This document shows, one piece after another, positions 24,640 through 37,520 of a DNA stretch of 64,000 bases. The first letter of the stretch is position 1. Every line of letters begins with the position of its first letter. The translations under genes were made by a program, and so were the position numbers. The stretch is from Rhinopithecus roxellana (lineage: Eukaryota; Chordata; Mammalia; Primates; Cercopithecidae): NCBI RefSeq assembly GCF_007565055.1, contig NC_044557.1, positions 137,125,493-137,189,492 on the forward strand, written 5' to 3'. Under the pieces are notes generated by a model. It was not told the origin of the DNA and made no database searches. It saw only the letters and a program-made list of their open reading frames with translations.

Positions 24640-24679
24640 AAAAGAAAAAGAGAAAGAGAGAAAGCAAGAAAAAATAAAG
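24640..24679 (+). repeat. Purine-rich (GAAA)n tract
   Basis: Interrupted aaaag and gagaaag units between the two duplication copies. Confidence 0.7.
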
Positions 24680-24695
24680 TACTTACTGTAGTCCA

Positions 24696-24875
24696 CATCA
24701 TCCCAAACAAGCTTCTATTATCACCATAATTTCATAAGAGTGAGGATATTTTAATAATACAAAAGCAAGAAGGATAGAATAATGGATAAGGCTTTAAGTT
24801 GAATACATTTAATACTAAAAGAAAATTCAATGCATTGCTGTGTAAGTCTACTGGGGCTGCCATAACAGAATGCCA
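24696..24875 (+). repeat. Local duplication, copy 2
   Basis: About 92% identical to copy 1 by eye, offset 291 bp. It runs on into a complete MaLR LTR, so it is probably the original arrangement. Confidence 0.85.
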
Positions 24876-25231
24876 CAGATTCAGTGTTTTTTTTCACAGT
24901 GCTGGACGTGAAAGTCCAAGATCAAGGTATCCTGAAGGTTGGTATCTAGTGAGGCCTCTCTCCCTGGGTTATAGATGGCCACCTTCTTGTCTTATCACAT
25001 GGCCTTTCCTTTGTATGTGCACTCTCCTACTGGCTCTTTCTCTTCTTGTGAGGACACTATTCCTATTGGCTTAGGGCCCCACCCTTATGACCTCATTTAA
25101 CCTCACTTACTTCCTTATACCTTCCACTTATCCCAATTATCTCTTAACACAGTAACATTGGGTTTAGAGCTTTAACATATGAACTGCAGGCTGAGGGGGC
25201 AGGGTGGGAAATCACAATTCAGTCCATAACA
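24849..25231 (-). repeat. MaLR LTR (MST/MLT1 type)
   Basis: agtctactggggctgccata, gaaagtccaagatcaaggta, ccttatgacctcatttaacc and a final cagtccataacaa are the reverse complement of an MST/MLT1-class LTR. Solitary; no retroviral genes. Confidence 0.8.
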
Positions 25232-25539
25232 ATTGTCCTTGTTTTTCTCATTTTGCTGCTGATTATTGCAATTTCTTACTGGATTGATACCAATCTGGTA
25301 TCAATTTGGGAGTTGGGAAATATAGTCCTAATCATTGTATGTGCCATATATAAAGTCTCTAGAAATTATGTAATTTTATTTATAATTTTAATTTTTATTC
25401 TGGCAACAGTTTTCCATCTCTTTTACATGACAAAACGCATTGAGGCGAGGTTCTTGGATACAGGACCTTTCGGATAAATGTATCCATCTATTCAAAAATA
25501 TTCATTGAGCACCTAACTATGTGAGTAAAATACAATTGA
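25232..25539. other. AT-rich spacer
   Basis: Includes a 74-codon hydrophobic ORF that is a by-product of T-rich sequence. No gene supported. Confidence 0.45.
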
Positions 25540-25745
25540 ATCTTGTCAGCTGTGATGTCATGGAAATAAAAATAACTGAGCTCAAAATCATGAGATCTAA
25601 ATTTTAGTCACCTCTCTGAACCAAAATTTCTTCATCTTTAAAATGGGGGATAATCCCATATATTTCCCTACTCTGTTTGAAAGTATTCCATGAGGGTGAT
25701 TTATGTTTAAGCACTATACAAATACAAGCTATAATAATAATTACT
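25540..25745 (+). repeat. MIR SINE relic
   Basis: ttcttcatctttaaaatggg and gataatcccat followed by a trailing aagcactatacaaatacaag match the MIR 3' half. Confidence 0.7.
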
Positions 25746-27323
25746 AGAGACAACATAGTTGGGTTCAAAGTATTGAAAGATGGATGAATTAGATGAAAAA
25801 AATTCTTGATAATATACAATTCATTTTTATAAAGTTACATAAGGGCAATGGGACTCTTCCTGATAACAGCAAAGCATTTTACTAAGCTTTAGTGACATTC
25901 TTTTAGACAGGACAGATGCTGCAACATTGAATAAAGTCATATTTTTGTTGAGCAAGTGACCTTTAAGACTATTGATTATTGACTGGATATGGATGTGTGC
26001 CTGGAGAAAATTCTCTAATTTTGTCATTGAACTTGTCCTAAGTAACATTTTGATTAAATTAAATAAAAAGTCCTTGATTAAAAGTCCCAAGTGACATGCT
26101 TATAAAGTCTATGGGCATCACAAAAGTAAAACAAAGAGCAAATATATGAAGAGAGAAGGACTCAGAATTATCTCAGTAGTCTCCAGTGATGGGTAAGGAG
26201 AGGAGTATGTAAAATGAACAGCATTAAATATAACTGGGACAAAGGGCAACTCACGTTTAGGCTTTAGAAAGCCTCCAAACCCTGCTGCACAAGAGGGAAG
26301 GTCTAAGAACTCTTGTGCATTGTTAAGAAGCTTAATATGAACCATCATGTGGTATAGGTGATAAAAAGACAACAGATATGTTGCCGTTATAGACTGTTAA
26401 TATGGTCATATGATTTAGAATAAGGGAAGAAAAAATCTTACTGTATTCTACCTTGCTCAGAGCAGATGTATAGTATCTTATTTACCAAGGGCTATTAAAA
26501 CACTAGAAAGTATATAGAAGAGACAGTTTAGAAATGTTTCTCAGTAAGAAAATTTGCAATAATGGATATATAACCTGGAATTTAAGAGGATATCTCTCTT
26601 GCTTGCTTTCAAATATTTGAAAGATCACCATGTAGAAAAATGAGCAAAAGATTTGCGTGATGCTCCAAAGAACTGTTCCGTTACATGAGCCTCTTAAGGT
26701 CTCTGATCAAATAGTAATGGCATAGGAAAGGGAGTAAGAAGAGTGTCTTGACCTATAGCCACATGCCTATTAAACTGGCTCAGAACTTATTTATAGAAAA
26801 CATTAAGTTTGATCAAGTCCCCAAACCAGAAAGCTAATGCTACCCATCTGTGTTCACTGTTAAAGTATCATGCATACCTTAAAATACATTATAATGAAGT
26901 TAGAAGAGGTTCACAGACAGTAATCCAGTGGATTAAGGGAAGTGGGAAGCCATTGTACGACCAAGTCCCCAAAACTTGGAATAACATAAACAGAATTTGG
27001 GTTAACTCTTTGACTGGTGTAAGAACTAAAGTAGAGCCATTAATATCAAGCAATAAAGCTCATATGGAATTCATTAGCATAAGAAATGAAATCAGTTAAA
27101 AATAAGAATAGTCATGCAAATTTTTTAGATAAATTAATAGTCATAGATCTAAAATGGGATTTGAAGGAAGAAGCTGTTCTTGGTAATTTTCTTTGCTTCT
27201 TGCACAGACGTCAGAGAGTAACAGTGTCTTTTTTAAAATTGTCATTGGATGACCTCGTTCATTGTGAGAGGACTTGCTTTAACATGGCTTGTGTAAGTGG
27301 TGGTTCTCTAGAAAAACACATAT
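25746..27323. other. Unique sequence, no repeat recognised
   Basis: About 1.6 kb. The 96- and 91-codon plus-strand ORFs at 26809-27361 overlap in different frames and resemble nothing I know. Confidence 0.45.
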
Positions 27324-27356
27324 TGTGTGTGTGTGTGTGTGATTGTATGTGTGGTG
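27324..27356 (+). repeat. (TG)n microsatellite
   Basis: About nine TG units, then gattgtatgtgtgg. Confidence 0.85.
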
Positions 27357-28759
27357 TTTAGATATGTGCATAGGTGTACGCACATGGACATATGACACAA
27401 AATTCAGATTAAAAGGAAAACAACTATCAAAAATGTGGAATATTTGCAATTGGTTTTATTCCTTTTTCTGTTTCCTTACCACATCATACTAAACTGAAAA
27501 GACTTAGTAAATCACCTCACCTGTTTTAACTGAAAGTAGCAACTGAATGCAAACATCTTAATCTCAGCAAGTCCTGGAGTCTACTTTCCCCAGGCTGCAC
27601 ATTCTGTGATGGCTGGAGAGTAGGCTTAGGAAGAGGAGGAATTCAGTTAGTCTGAGTCAATGCCATACGCTAATTTCATTTCCCCCTCTTTTTTAATAAC
27701 CTTCATGTATTAGTAAATTAGAGTTTGGGGAAAAAAACAAAGGCAGCAAATGCTTAGGAGTAACAAAAACACTATTAAGTTACAACATCTGGACTTCATC
27801 ACCACAGCCCTGACGTCAGGATGCAGCCCAGATGTTAACTAGAGTAACCATCTAACGTTTGGGTGAATGTGGTCTCTTTTAATTGGCAAAATTGTTTTTG
27901 CAAAAATCCTTGAAGATATAACAGCTTAGGGATATAAGTAGTCTACCAAATATTTAGGAGACCAGCCTTAGGGTTATAGGTGTATTCATCTTCTCAGAAT
28001 GTTGTGGTCATCTCCTTGGAAATCCTTCTCCCTCCTTTCCCCCAACCCAACCTGACCCCCTAAATAAAATTTAAAAAAGTAAGAATAAAGTAAAGAATAA
28101 AAAGCACTTGAAAAGAATAGCAACAGGGAAAAACCACGACTATAAAAATGAGAAGTAACTAGTCTTGAGCTTTAAGAGATGTAGGGACACAGGCCAGAAC
28201 ACGCCTCCTACCCATTCAGGAGCCGGCTGCCTTTCCCAGTTGTAGCCTGCAAGGATGGGCTTCCGGGTTTCTGTTTTCTTTGTATACCCTTTCATATCTT
28301 CTAGACAGTTGAAGAACAAGAGAAAATTGATTAGAATGCAGATAGAAACAAACTATAACCTATATCTTTCTTCCCACTTTTGATCATTATATTGCATGAA
28401 TGCAATTGATGCCATCTAGATCTTCCACAGTTGCATAACTAACCAAGCTAATGCCACAGGGCTTATCTTTGATGACTGAAATAAAAAGGAACAAAGTTTC
28501 ATTATCTCTATCCTAACCACCCCCATCCCCAGTTGTCAGATATTATTGGAAACTACTGACTGGAGAATGATAGAAAGATCCAAATGACAGTTAAAAAAAG
28601 GATATCTGAGAGTAGGGAAAGGGTATAGATTTCTGACGTACTCAATAGATAAAAGTTCCATGCATAGTATATGTTCCATACGTTGGTGCGTGATATGATT
28701 AAAAATCATTTAGCATTTAACAAAAGATTTAGTTTATTTAACAAATACTCAGAAGGCAC
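27357..28759. other. Unique sequence, no repeat recognised
   Basis: About 1.4 kb between a TG repeat and an MIR. Nothing identified. Confidence 0.45.
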
Positions 28760-29310
28760 AATAGTGATGGTTAAGGGCACTGATCCTGGAATCCAGGGAT
28801 CTGGATTTTAATTCTGACTCCTTGAGTTACTATATGATCTTGGAAGAATTATTTAAAGTACTTTTTTTTTTTTTTTTTTGAGATGGAGTCCCACTCTGTT
28901 TCCCAGGCTGGAGTGCAGTGGTGCAATCTTGGCTCACTGTAATCTCTGCCTCCTGGGTTCAAGCGATTTTCCTGTCTCAGCCTCCCTAGTAGCTGGGATT
29001 ACAGGTGCATGCCACCACGCCCAGCTTTTTTTTTTTTTTTCAAGTAGAGATGGGTTTTTGCCATGTTTGCCAGGTTGGTCTCGAACTCCTGACCTCAATT
29101 GATCTGCCCACCTAGGCCTCCCAAAGTGCTGGAATTACAGGCATGAGCCTCTGTGCCATACCTAAAGTACTCTTAAGTGTCAATTTTGTTAATTATCAAA
29201 TGGGGATAGTAAGACCTATACCTCATTGCAATTTGTACAAATCAGTAATAAATATATAAAAGCCTATATCAGTGCCTGCTATATAAAAAGGAACTTCATA
29301 AATGACATTA
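28760..29310 (+). repeat. MIR SINE split by an Alu
   Basis: Left part has ggttaagggcactgatcctg and atgatcttggaagaattatt; right part has attatcaaatggggatagta and agtgcctgctatat. Both follow MIR order on either side of the Alu. Confidence 0.75.
28863..29162 (-). repeat. AluS inside the MIR
   Basis: Target-site duplication taaagtact at 28854-28862 and 29163-29171. The middle linker holds an expanded T run at about 29026-29040. Confidence 0.9.
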
Positions 29311-29410
29311 TGGATAAGTCCTGCCCATCTCTGTATCCTCATATCCACGGACTTAAGTACTCAGCAAATAGTTTTTGAATATATGAATGAATGAAATGAA
29401 TGGAATGAAA
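29311..29410 (+). repeat. L2 3' end with ATGA tail
   Basis: tactcagcaaatagtttttg followed by tatgaatgaatgaaatgaat matches the L2 terminus. Confidence 0.6.
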
Positions 29411-29539
29411 GAAAAAAGAGTAAATGAACAGATGTGAGGGTTGAAAACAATGGCTTTCTACTTTAGCCAAGCAAGATGACTCTGGATTTCCTAACCTTGC
29501 ATGGCCAGCTTTCACTGTCTCTGCACCCTGCACTGGGAT

Positions 29540-29730
29540 TCATGCTGTTCCCTCTGAATTTATTAACCCAATCTCATCCCACCTCTGTCATGATCACTTT
29601 CCATCCAATACCAGTATAGCTTCTTTGTAATGCCCACAGCAGTTACTATCCATGGTCGTCTTTGCAGCAATTGGCAGAGTGCCTAACATATAAGAAGTAA
29701 TCACTTAATATTTGTTAAATGAAAGAATAT
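29540..29730 (+). repeat. Second L2 3' end
   Basis: ggcagagtgcctaacatata and cacttaatatttgttaaatg again match the L2 terminus. A possible third partial trace follows at 29780-29860. Confidence 0.6.
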
Positions 29731-29875
29731 TTCCCATTGCCCTTTTTATTGTTTAATGTTTAATGTACCTGTCTTGAAAGCAGGGCCTGTATGCTGTATC
29801 ATTTTGCTGCATCACAGCATAGTAATGAACAAATATCTAGGCACATAGCATATTTGGGTTTGAAGAAAATGTAGG

Positions 29876-30020
29876 GATAACATAATTTAACCCCATCTCT
29901 ACAGATGAGGAACAAAAAGATGATGTAGATTATTACTGACTTCCCCAAGGTTTCAAGAGTTAGTTGAGATCCAGACTAAAGTTTACAAGGTAGACTTCCG
30001 TACTCATGATTTTCAACTGA
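29876..30020 (-). repeat. MIR SINE relic
   Basis: catctctacagatgaggaac and gacttccccaaggtttcaag follow the inverted MIR core. Confidence 0.65.
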
Positions 30021-30204
30021 ATGAATGAAATAAATATATGGTCAAAAAACCTAAAGGAGGTTTATAAGTTATTAAATGTACAGTACTTGTTACTATGTAA
30101 CTCAAGCTTTCAAACTTTCTAGGAACTCAAACAAGGTCTTACATAGACTAAATTATTGCAAGAACAATTACTTCTCTTGTTGCTGATTTTTAAAATGGTT
30201 GAAC

Positions 30205-30735
30205 TAGTTATTGACTCAGCAATCCCATTACTGGGTATATACCAAAAGGATTATAAATCATTCTACTATAAGGACATATGAGCACATATGTTTATTGCAA
30301 CACTATTTACAATAGCAAAAACTTGGAACCAACCCAAATGCCTATCAGTGATAGACTGGATAAAGAAAATGTGGCACATATACACCATGGAATACTATGC
30401 AGTCATAAAAAGGAATGAGTTCATGTCCTTTGCAGGGCAACTAACACAGCAACAGAAAACCAGACACCGCATGTTCTCACTAATAAGTGGGAGTTGAACA
30501 GTGAGAACGCATGGACACAGGGAGGGGAACATCACACACTGGGGCCTCTTGGGGGTGGGGGACGAGGGAAGGGAGAGCATTAGGACAAATACCTAATGCA
30601 TGCAGATCTTAAACCCTAGATGATGGGTTGATGGGTACAGCAAACCACCATGGTACATGTATACCTAGGTAACAAATCTGTACACTCTGCACATGTATCC
30701 CAGAACTTAAAGCTAAAAAGAAAGAAAAAAAAAAA
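30205..30735 (+). repeat. L1P 3' end, 5' truncated
   Basis: Well-preserved ORF2 end and 3' UTR: tactgggtatataccaaaag, tacaccatggaatactatgc, ggtacatgtatacctaggta and an A-rich tail at 30716-30735. A segment of roughly 60-90 bp after ttcatgtcctttgcagggca is deleted. No intact ORF. Confidence 0.9.
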
Positions 30736-31052
30736 GGCAGAGGCAGGATCTTGGGAGACAAGCAGAACTGCCTTGGAGTAATTGTAACTACCAGTACATA
30801 CTGTTAGTGTGCAGAGTGAAGGCTATTTTTTATATGCATTTTTCAGCCTCTGACCCTCTTTTTTATTTGCAATCTGTGCACTGTCTTGTTTTTATTGGAA
30901 GATATGATCAAGACCAAGTTCCACCCTAAACTTCTGTAGCACTGCAATCAGGATGCCATGAATAGTTGTCTATGGTGGTCATGACTTGTGTCACAAAATC
31001 ATGTTCTTTACTAGAATTTCACAAATTTCCCAGGACTACATATGCTTATCAT
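30736..31052. other. No recognisable feature
   Basis: Unique sequence between the L1 tail and a poly-A run. Confidence 0.45.
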
Positions 31053-31315
31053 TAAAAAAAAAAAAAAAAAAGCATTTGAAACCAACCTGGGCAACATAAT
31101 GAGACCCTGTCTCTATAAAAGAGTTAAAAAATTAGCTGAGCAAGGTGGCGCATACCTATAGTCCTAGCTACTCAGGAGGCTGATGTAGGTGGATCACTTG
31201 AGCCCTGAAGTTCAAGACTGCAGTGAGTCATGATCATACCACTGCACTGTAGCCTGGGTGACAGAGCAATACCCTGTCTCAGAAAAACAAACAAACAAAC
31301 AAACAAAAAAACAGC
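31053..31315 (+). repeat. 5'-truncated AluJ with poly-A at its 5' side and (CAAA)n tail
   Basis: Alu sequence starts at about 31072 (catttgaaaccaacctgggc), immediately after an 18-A run, and ends in about seven CAAA units (31283-31312). Confidence 0.85.
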
Positions 31316-32692
31316 AACAATTCTGACATGTGCATTGAACAAGTGAATAGCACTATAGCTATTGGTAGAGATGATCTTGACCAGTAAAATCTATTTTATA
31401 CATGTCAGTCATCATGACAATGTATATGCTGATTAAAATGCAGATTCTCAAATAATAAAATGTTTGCTGTATTCAACATTAAAAATTATTTAGTGGAATT
31501 TCCTGATTACATCAGAAGTGCTAACTCTACTCAGAATATGATGTTGGCTTTGTTTATGTCAACTACGGAAAAGAAAAAAAAACAAACCATAAACACAATA
31601 AAGGCTGTGGGAAAGCAGCATGCTTAAGGTACAATGTTCTAATCCTAACCAGCTGTCCTTGCTGGAGTGCATGGGAACTTAATAGCAGTCTCTCTCTCTC
31701 ATAATGTCTTTGGTCAGGAGCAAGCTTTGTATGCATTTTACCAAAGCAATGAAAAAGCTGTTTTCCAGCTACAAAAGTGCCTAGGAAAATACAAGCGGGA
31801 AGTCATCAAAAGCCAACTTGAAATAAAATGCATGTAAGTACCAACAGCAGACTTCTCCAAGGTTTTAAAGTGGTAAGGAGCCACAATTAAGTAACTACTT
31901 AAACACAGCAAGTTTCAATTCTTATAGTGTTTTAGAGTGGCTGCTATCTCAACTTGAATCACCCAGCAAATCACAAGTGCAAGGGTGAGAGCAACAAAAC
32001 ATTCCAGTCCCTGAAGATGAACAGTCTAAGCGTCACACTCGGAACTCTTCAGATCTTTCAAATACCCCCTCCTTCACATTCTTCTTTAGGGACTGACAAA
32101 TTATAAATCCTCGACTTCACTAAGGAAACTGCAGCTTTGCTCTGAATCTGTTGAAGTAATAGATCAACAGAATATAGAGAAGTACAGGAAAGTAATCATA
32201 TTTTTACTCTCTGTTTAAGAATAGGCTCTGAAAAACACAGGAAGATAGGAGAGAATTTAGATTTTTGTTTCTAAAAATAGTTACCCATATATATCCCCAG
32301 TAACTTATAATATCTGCTTCCTGATTTTCACTTAAGCCCTGTAAGGTTACAAGAACACAATGGACTTCAGATTTGGGGGAATTAAGCTCACATCCAAATT
32401 TAAGTATTTATTAGTTATTTGACTTTTGACCAGTTCCCTATTATTTTGAGCTTCAGTTTTCTCTTTTGTGAAAGGGGAAGATGAAATCTGCTGTAAGTTG
32501 GTTGTTGTAGCACCGAAAGCTGTCAATGGCCTATGTACCCTGTGGGAACATAGTATGTCCTCCATGAAAAATTAGTTTCTATCTCTTTCTATTTCATTTC
32601 CTGTTTGTACAGGCGTCTGTTATTTCTCATATGGGTGGGAGACTGTCTAGAGCTAGACTCTAGAATACTCATTTCATTTTCAAGTAAGAAAA
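31316..32692. other. Unique sequence, no repeat recognised
   Basis: About 1.4 kb free of recognisable repeats, moderate GC. No supported ORF. Confidence 0.5.
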
Positions 32693-32705
32693 CAGAGAGA
32701 AAATT

Positions 32706-33007
32706 GGGCCGGGCACAGTGACTCACGCCTGTAATCCCAGCACATTGGGAGGCTGAGGCAGGCGGATCATGACGTCAGGAGATCGAGACCATCTTGGCTA
32801 ACACGGTGAAACCCCATCTCTATACTAAAAACTATAAAAAATTAGCCGGGCGTGGTGTTGGGTGCCTGTAGTCTCAGCTACTTGGGAGGCTGAGACAGGA
32901 GAATGGTGTGATCCCGGGAGGCGGAGCTTGCAGTGAGCCAAGATGGCACCACTGCACTCCAGCCTGGGCGACAGAGCGAGACTCCTTCTCAAAAAAAAAA
33001 AAAAAGC
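32706..33007 (+). repeat. AluY, full length
   Basis: Y-type gatcgagaccatcttggcta and ggagcttgcagtgagcc. Target-site duplication cagagagaaaat at 32693-32704 and 33008-33019. Confidence 0.92.
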
Positions 33008-33019
33008 CAGAGAGAAAAT

Positions 33020-33889
33020 CAAAAGATTAAAAACTACAATTATGAAATACCCACTCCATCACTCCAGTGGCACCTGACATGAAAAATAAATACAAGAGAA
33101 CTTGGCCACCCCAAGGCCATCCAATACAATAAATTATAAATGCAAAATTGCCCACAGACTATCCAGTGCTGTGAATCATAATGAACCACAGTGATCTGAA
33201 TTGAGTGCAGTTACATAATCTTGATTTTCCATATTTTACAAAAACACCAGAACAGAATGCTAGGGCTCCCTTAGGGCCTTGGAAGAGTCAATGCAAGTGA
33301 TAGATCCTGAAAGTTCATCAGCTGTATGATAAATCCACCTCGGTCTATAGGGTGTGGGGAAGAAGAGCTTCATTACTGACATTTTAAAAGAAAAATAAAG
33401 ATACTATAGTCTTTTAAATTTTCACAGATTCTCCAAATCTGTCTCATTTCCTTCATTTCTTTTCCACCTGCCCTACTTAAATTGTAGGCTTGGTTCTTCT
33501 GAGAAATGTACACTTGTTTCATCTGAGAAAGCAATAGAAATGTTGGCTTATTTGAACTGGTGTGTGTTATGCAGCCTGAAAAAACAATACTGGTAGCTAT
33601 GAGGGTGCATACCAGCACTATATACAAGTACAACAGATGGGTTTTTTTTCTTTTTAAGTATATTCCTATCTACTTAGGTGAAGAAGACTGAAATATGAAA
33701 TAGCAGCCAAAAATAGAAATAAAAATAAGCATGTTGTTAATTACAAAGTTTAAAAAATCAGTAAGTGCTACAAGACTTCAGAAGAAATGGACAGCAGTAA
33801 AGGTTGACGTTGTTCTAGATATTACAAGAGCAAGAGAAATGAAAAGCAGAAGGAATTTGGATGAAGGGGATCATATTACATTGGTTAAA
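33020..33889. other. Unique sequence
   Basis: No repeat or gene recognised. Confidence 0.45.
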
Positions 33890-34462
33890 GAAAACATGCA
33901 AACAGCAGAGGAGGAATGAACACAATGCTTTAGCAGAACAGCAAAGTGACAGGAATAGTTAAGTAGAACATTGCCAGATAACAGAAAATCTACCCAAGCA
34001 GGTAGAGGTACTTTGGCTTGATATGCCTGGAAATTGCATGATCTTGACAGTTTCTGAGCAAAAACAGTGCAACAGGGAAGAAGGCAGTGGGATGAATGAT
34101 GGACTGAAGTGGCAGATGTTAAGGTCATAGAGACAAGCTCAGACGATCCTGACTTTAGCTAGGTAAGAATAATGGCAGCTTGTGCCTTAGCAGTGGACGT
34201 AGAACTAGAAAGGAAAGGCAGCTGCAGAGACATACAGAAGGTGGAAAGGACAGGATTTTGTGATTGACTTCACATGAGGGATAAAGGAGAGGTAAGGCCA
34301 CCCGTAGAGATGAAGAATACTAAAGAATAGATAATGAAGTTAATTGTGGAGATAATGAAGTTAATTCCATTTTAATATGAAGTTTCATGATACCCATCTA
34401 CTGGAAAAATGTCCAATAGAGCAAATATAGAATTGGGGTTTAAATGTGAGGATAGGACAAGA
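33890..34462 (-). repeat. Probable L2 internal fragment
   Basis: ataatggcagcttgtgcctt, acaggattttgtgattgact and gaaaaatgtccaatagagca follow the inverted L2 order but are strongly diverged. It is a separate copy from the L2 at 34855. Confidence 0.5.
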
Positions 34463-34854
34463 TAGGAGGAAAGAAGGAAAAAGAAAGGAAGGAAGAAATA
34501 TCCTACTGATGCTGGAAGGATAAAAGTGTAACTCTTATATCATTTATATATATGGTACTTTGAGTTTTAGGAATTAGCAACATAGAAGAAAGAACATAAT
34601 TTAGAGATAGTTTATGAAAAAACTGTATGTGATATATAAGGGAGGGGTAACTGATTCAAATAGCTTCCAAATATTTTGATTGATTCAGAAAAATGTGAGA
34701 TAGATGCTTTGCCTCAAATTCCCAACATCTATTTTATCTTTTAGTCGGTTCTCTAGAATGTGTGCTTGCATATTTTAACATATAATGTTAATATATGCAT
34801 TCCTGCATTTGGCAATCTGTGTGTATGACTTTTGGTTTATATGCTTGTCCACTG
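34463..34854. other. Purine-rich start, then unassigned AT-rich sequence
   Basis: ggaggaaagaaggaaaaaga at 34464-34500, then sequence without a recognised family. Confidence 0.45.
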
Positions 34855-35640
34855 ATTAAATAATTCAACAAAGGTTAATGTATCAGGCATTGTTCTAAGC
34901 ACTAGGAATATGAAGATGCACGATACTAAGTTCCTGGCATCACAGGAGAACTTAAATTCTAAAAGGACGGAGAGACACTAAACAAACACAGGTAACATAC
35001 CAGAAGTGGATTGCAATTGGTTCAGAGGAGAATGCCATTTTAACAGAGTGGTCTTGACTGACCTCTCAATAGAGGTAACATTTCAGCAGAGACCTGAACA
35101 AAGTAAGGGAGAGAGCCATGTGACTGTCTGGGAAAAGAATTTTTCAAGATGAGGGAACAGCAATTGTTATGAACAGCAAAGAGGCCAGAATGTATAGAAC
35201 GGAGTGAACAGGGGAAAGGATAGAAAAAGGTGAAGTGCGAAGAGTAGGCAGGCCCCAGGTCAGGCAGAGACTTCTTGGCCGTAGAAGGGATTTTATTGTG
35301 TGAGGGAAAGACATTGGAGGGTTTTGAGTTGAGGAGTGACAGGATATAGTTTATGTTTATAAATATCACTCTGATCACCATGTTTGGAATGCATTACAGG
35401 AGGTGGGGAAGGGTGGAGGTGGGGAGACTAGTTGAGGAGTGACTGTAAGAACACAGGTATGAGGAAATGGTGGCTTGGCCCAGGGTGGTGGCAGTGAGGG
35501 TGGTGCCAAGTGGTCAGCATCTAGATGCATTTGCAGGTACCAATGATAGGACTGGGTGATGGAAGAAATGTGGGGTATGAAAGAAGAGAGGAGAAAAACT
35601 AACTGCCATGAATGGAGATGAAAAACACAAGTTTTGTTGG
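34855..35640 (-). repeat. Long L2 LINE fragment
   Basis: Continuous colinear match from the 3' end (ggcattgttctaagcactag) through tttcagcagagacctgaaca, agagagccatgtgactgtct, ggagggttttgagttgagga and gaaatggtggcttggcccag. About 790 bp of the same L2 copy. Confidence 0.85.
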
Positions 35641-35659
35641 AAAGACAAAAAGCTCACTT

Positions 35660-35810
35660 TTTGACATGTTATGTGATTTGGAGCAAGATACTTAAACCTT
35701 CAAGACATGTTTCAGCATTTGTAAAACAAGGATGTTAACAGAATCTACTTCATAGAGTTATTAAGCATTAAATAATAATTCAGGAAAAGCTCTAAGCATT
35801 GAATGTGTCT
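35660..35810 (+). repeat. MIR SINE relic
   Basis: gttatgtgatttggagcaag, then catttgtaaaacaaggatgt and tcatagagttattaagcatt follow MIR order. Confidence 0.7.
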
Positions 35811-36432
35811 AATTGGTGTTTAGCTTATATATCAAGAAGTTGAGGCAAAATGTCAATCTCACCTTCTTTCTGAATTTTAAAAAAAATCACCTTAAAAACC
35901 CTTGTTATATTTTCTTCTTCAACCCCTCTCTTGGGGTAAGAGTGCTACTGTGTAGTAGGGGACAGGGTTAGTTCTAAATGTCAAATTACGGTGCGTGCTA
36001 AAAATAATAATTTCTGTATTGGTTGTGATTGAATATGTAAATGAAGGATACAAATGGTCGTTATTAGAGAGAAGTTCTAACTGAACTTAGGAGACTTAAA
36101 AAAGATAGGGGTTTATATTTTGAAGAAGAGAACAATTTTAAAGAATTGCTTGAGGGGAACATATTTCATAAGAAATGATAAAAGCTATTAAAATTAGGAG
36201 GAAAATTGATAATCATGTGATCATGAAGAAAACTCCCAACTTTTAAACTTTTTTTTTTTTTTTTTTTTACAAAGTATGACTTGTGTCCTTCTGAACTTGA
36301 TATTCTAAAGCAATGATATATGGACAACTTAGTAAAATGAAAAGAGGTCATTTAAGAAAATTGCAAATTCACCAATATTGCCAGGAAACTATGCGGAGTT
36401 GATTGAACCATATTTTTATCTTTTGTTTATTT
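35811..36432. other. Unique, with a 21-base poly-T
   Basis: Poly-T at about 36249-36269 has no Alu attached. The remainder is unassigned. Confidence 0.45.
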
Positions 36433-36587
36433 TTATTTAGAGATGAGACCTTGTTCTGTCACTCAGGCAGGAGTGCAGTGGCACAATCATAACTCACTTG
36501 CAGCCTTGAACTCCTGGGCTGAAGCGATCCTCCTGCGTAGCCTCCCAAGGTGCTGGGATTACAGGCATGAGCCACTGCACCTGGCTC
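36433..36587 (-). repeat. Alu monomer (FLAM-like)
   Basis: Single arm of about 150 bp from gagatgagaccttgttctgt to gccactgcacctggctc, with no second arm. This fits a free left Alu monomer or an internally deleted Alu. Confidence 0.75.
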
Positions 36588-37414
36588 ATGAACCACCATT
36601 TTTAAGATGACATTCAAACATAATGAAGTGTATTGCTCCCAACTTACCAATATGATCAGAAGAAAGATTACTTGATGGATGACAAATGCAAGTACAGAGG
36701 TCATTGTCTCCACAGGCAGTAGTTTGAACTTCAAAACAGAATAACCATCACTAGTTATGAATCTCTCTTAGTAGATGCTGAGATAGAGACGCTGGATTTT
36801 AACATACATGTCATTCTAAGACATGATGGTTTGCTTATAGAAGACATTTTAAAAATGAACTGTTACTAGTGCATTTAATAGAGTAGAATAAAAATGTATA
36901 TTCTATGTTGATTTTGGCAAATGAGTGCTTCCTCCACTTGATAATTTATCCTATATTTGGGCAAAGGATTGCTTTTTCAATGACATTCAAATAGTTGGTC
37001 CCCCATGGCAGATTTGTCCACTTGGTCAAGGGAACCCTTGATCTCCATGGAAGCCTGCAAGAGTTTTTTGGGAGGGAGGAAATATTGTGTTAGGTATTAT
37101 TATCGGTATTACTTAATATAAGTTACTGTGAAGTGGTTATCTCTGAATTACATTTTTTTCTTTTTCTAATTCTCAGATGGTCTCTCCTTCCATTTCCTAT
37201 GCTCAGCACCTACATCTGCTGTGTTCATACCCAAGTAATGAACTTTATGTTATTATCATCTTTAAATAGACACTTAGTTACATTTTAGCTTGACTTGTAT
37301 AAGAAACCACAGTAAGATGAGAGAAATAGTACTTATTGCTTATTTATAAGCTTCATTCCAAACTTTATTCATCTAGTCTTTGCTGAATTTAATTAATAAT
37401 TCAAACACTATTCA
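36588..37414. other. Unique sequence
   Basis: No repeat or gene recognised. Confidence 0.45.
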
Positions 37415-37520
37415 TCATATATTTGTATATGACATATAATACAAATTTATATCTGTATATATGCATATATACAAATATGTATGTGCATGTATATATAAAT
37501 TTATATGTATATATAACACA
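37415..37520 (+). repeat. AT-rich (TA)n/(CATA)n region
   Basis: Alternating tatata, catata and gtatgt segments, about 100 bp. Confidence 0.75.

Noticed and set aside
25253..25477. Hydrophobic 74-codon ORF resembling a membrane protein
   Set aside because: Hydrophobicity is a by-product of T-rich sequence. No homologue or gene context.
26809..27361. Two adjacent plus-strand ORFs of 96 and 91 codons
   Set aside because: They overlap in different frames, have no recognised homology and no flanking splice or promoter signals. ORFs of this length occur by chance in AT-rich DNA.
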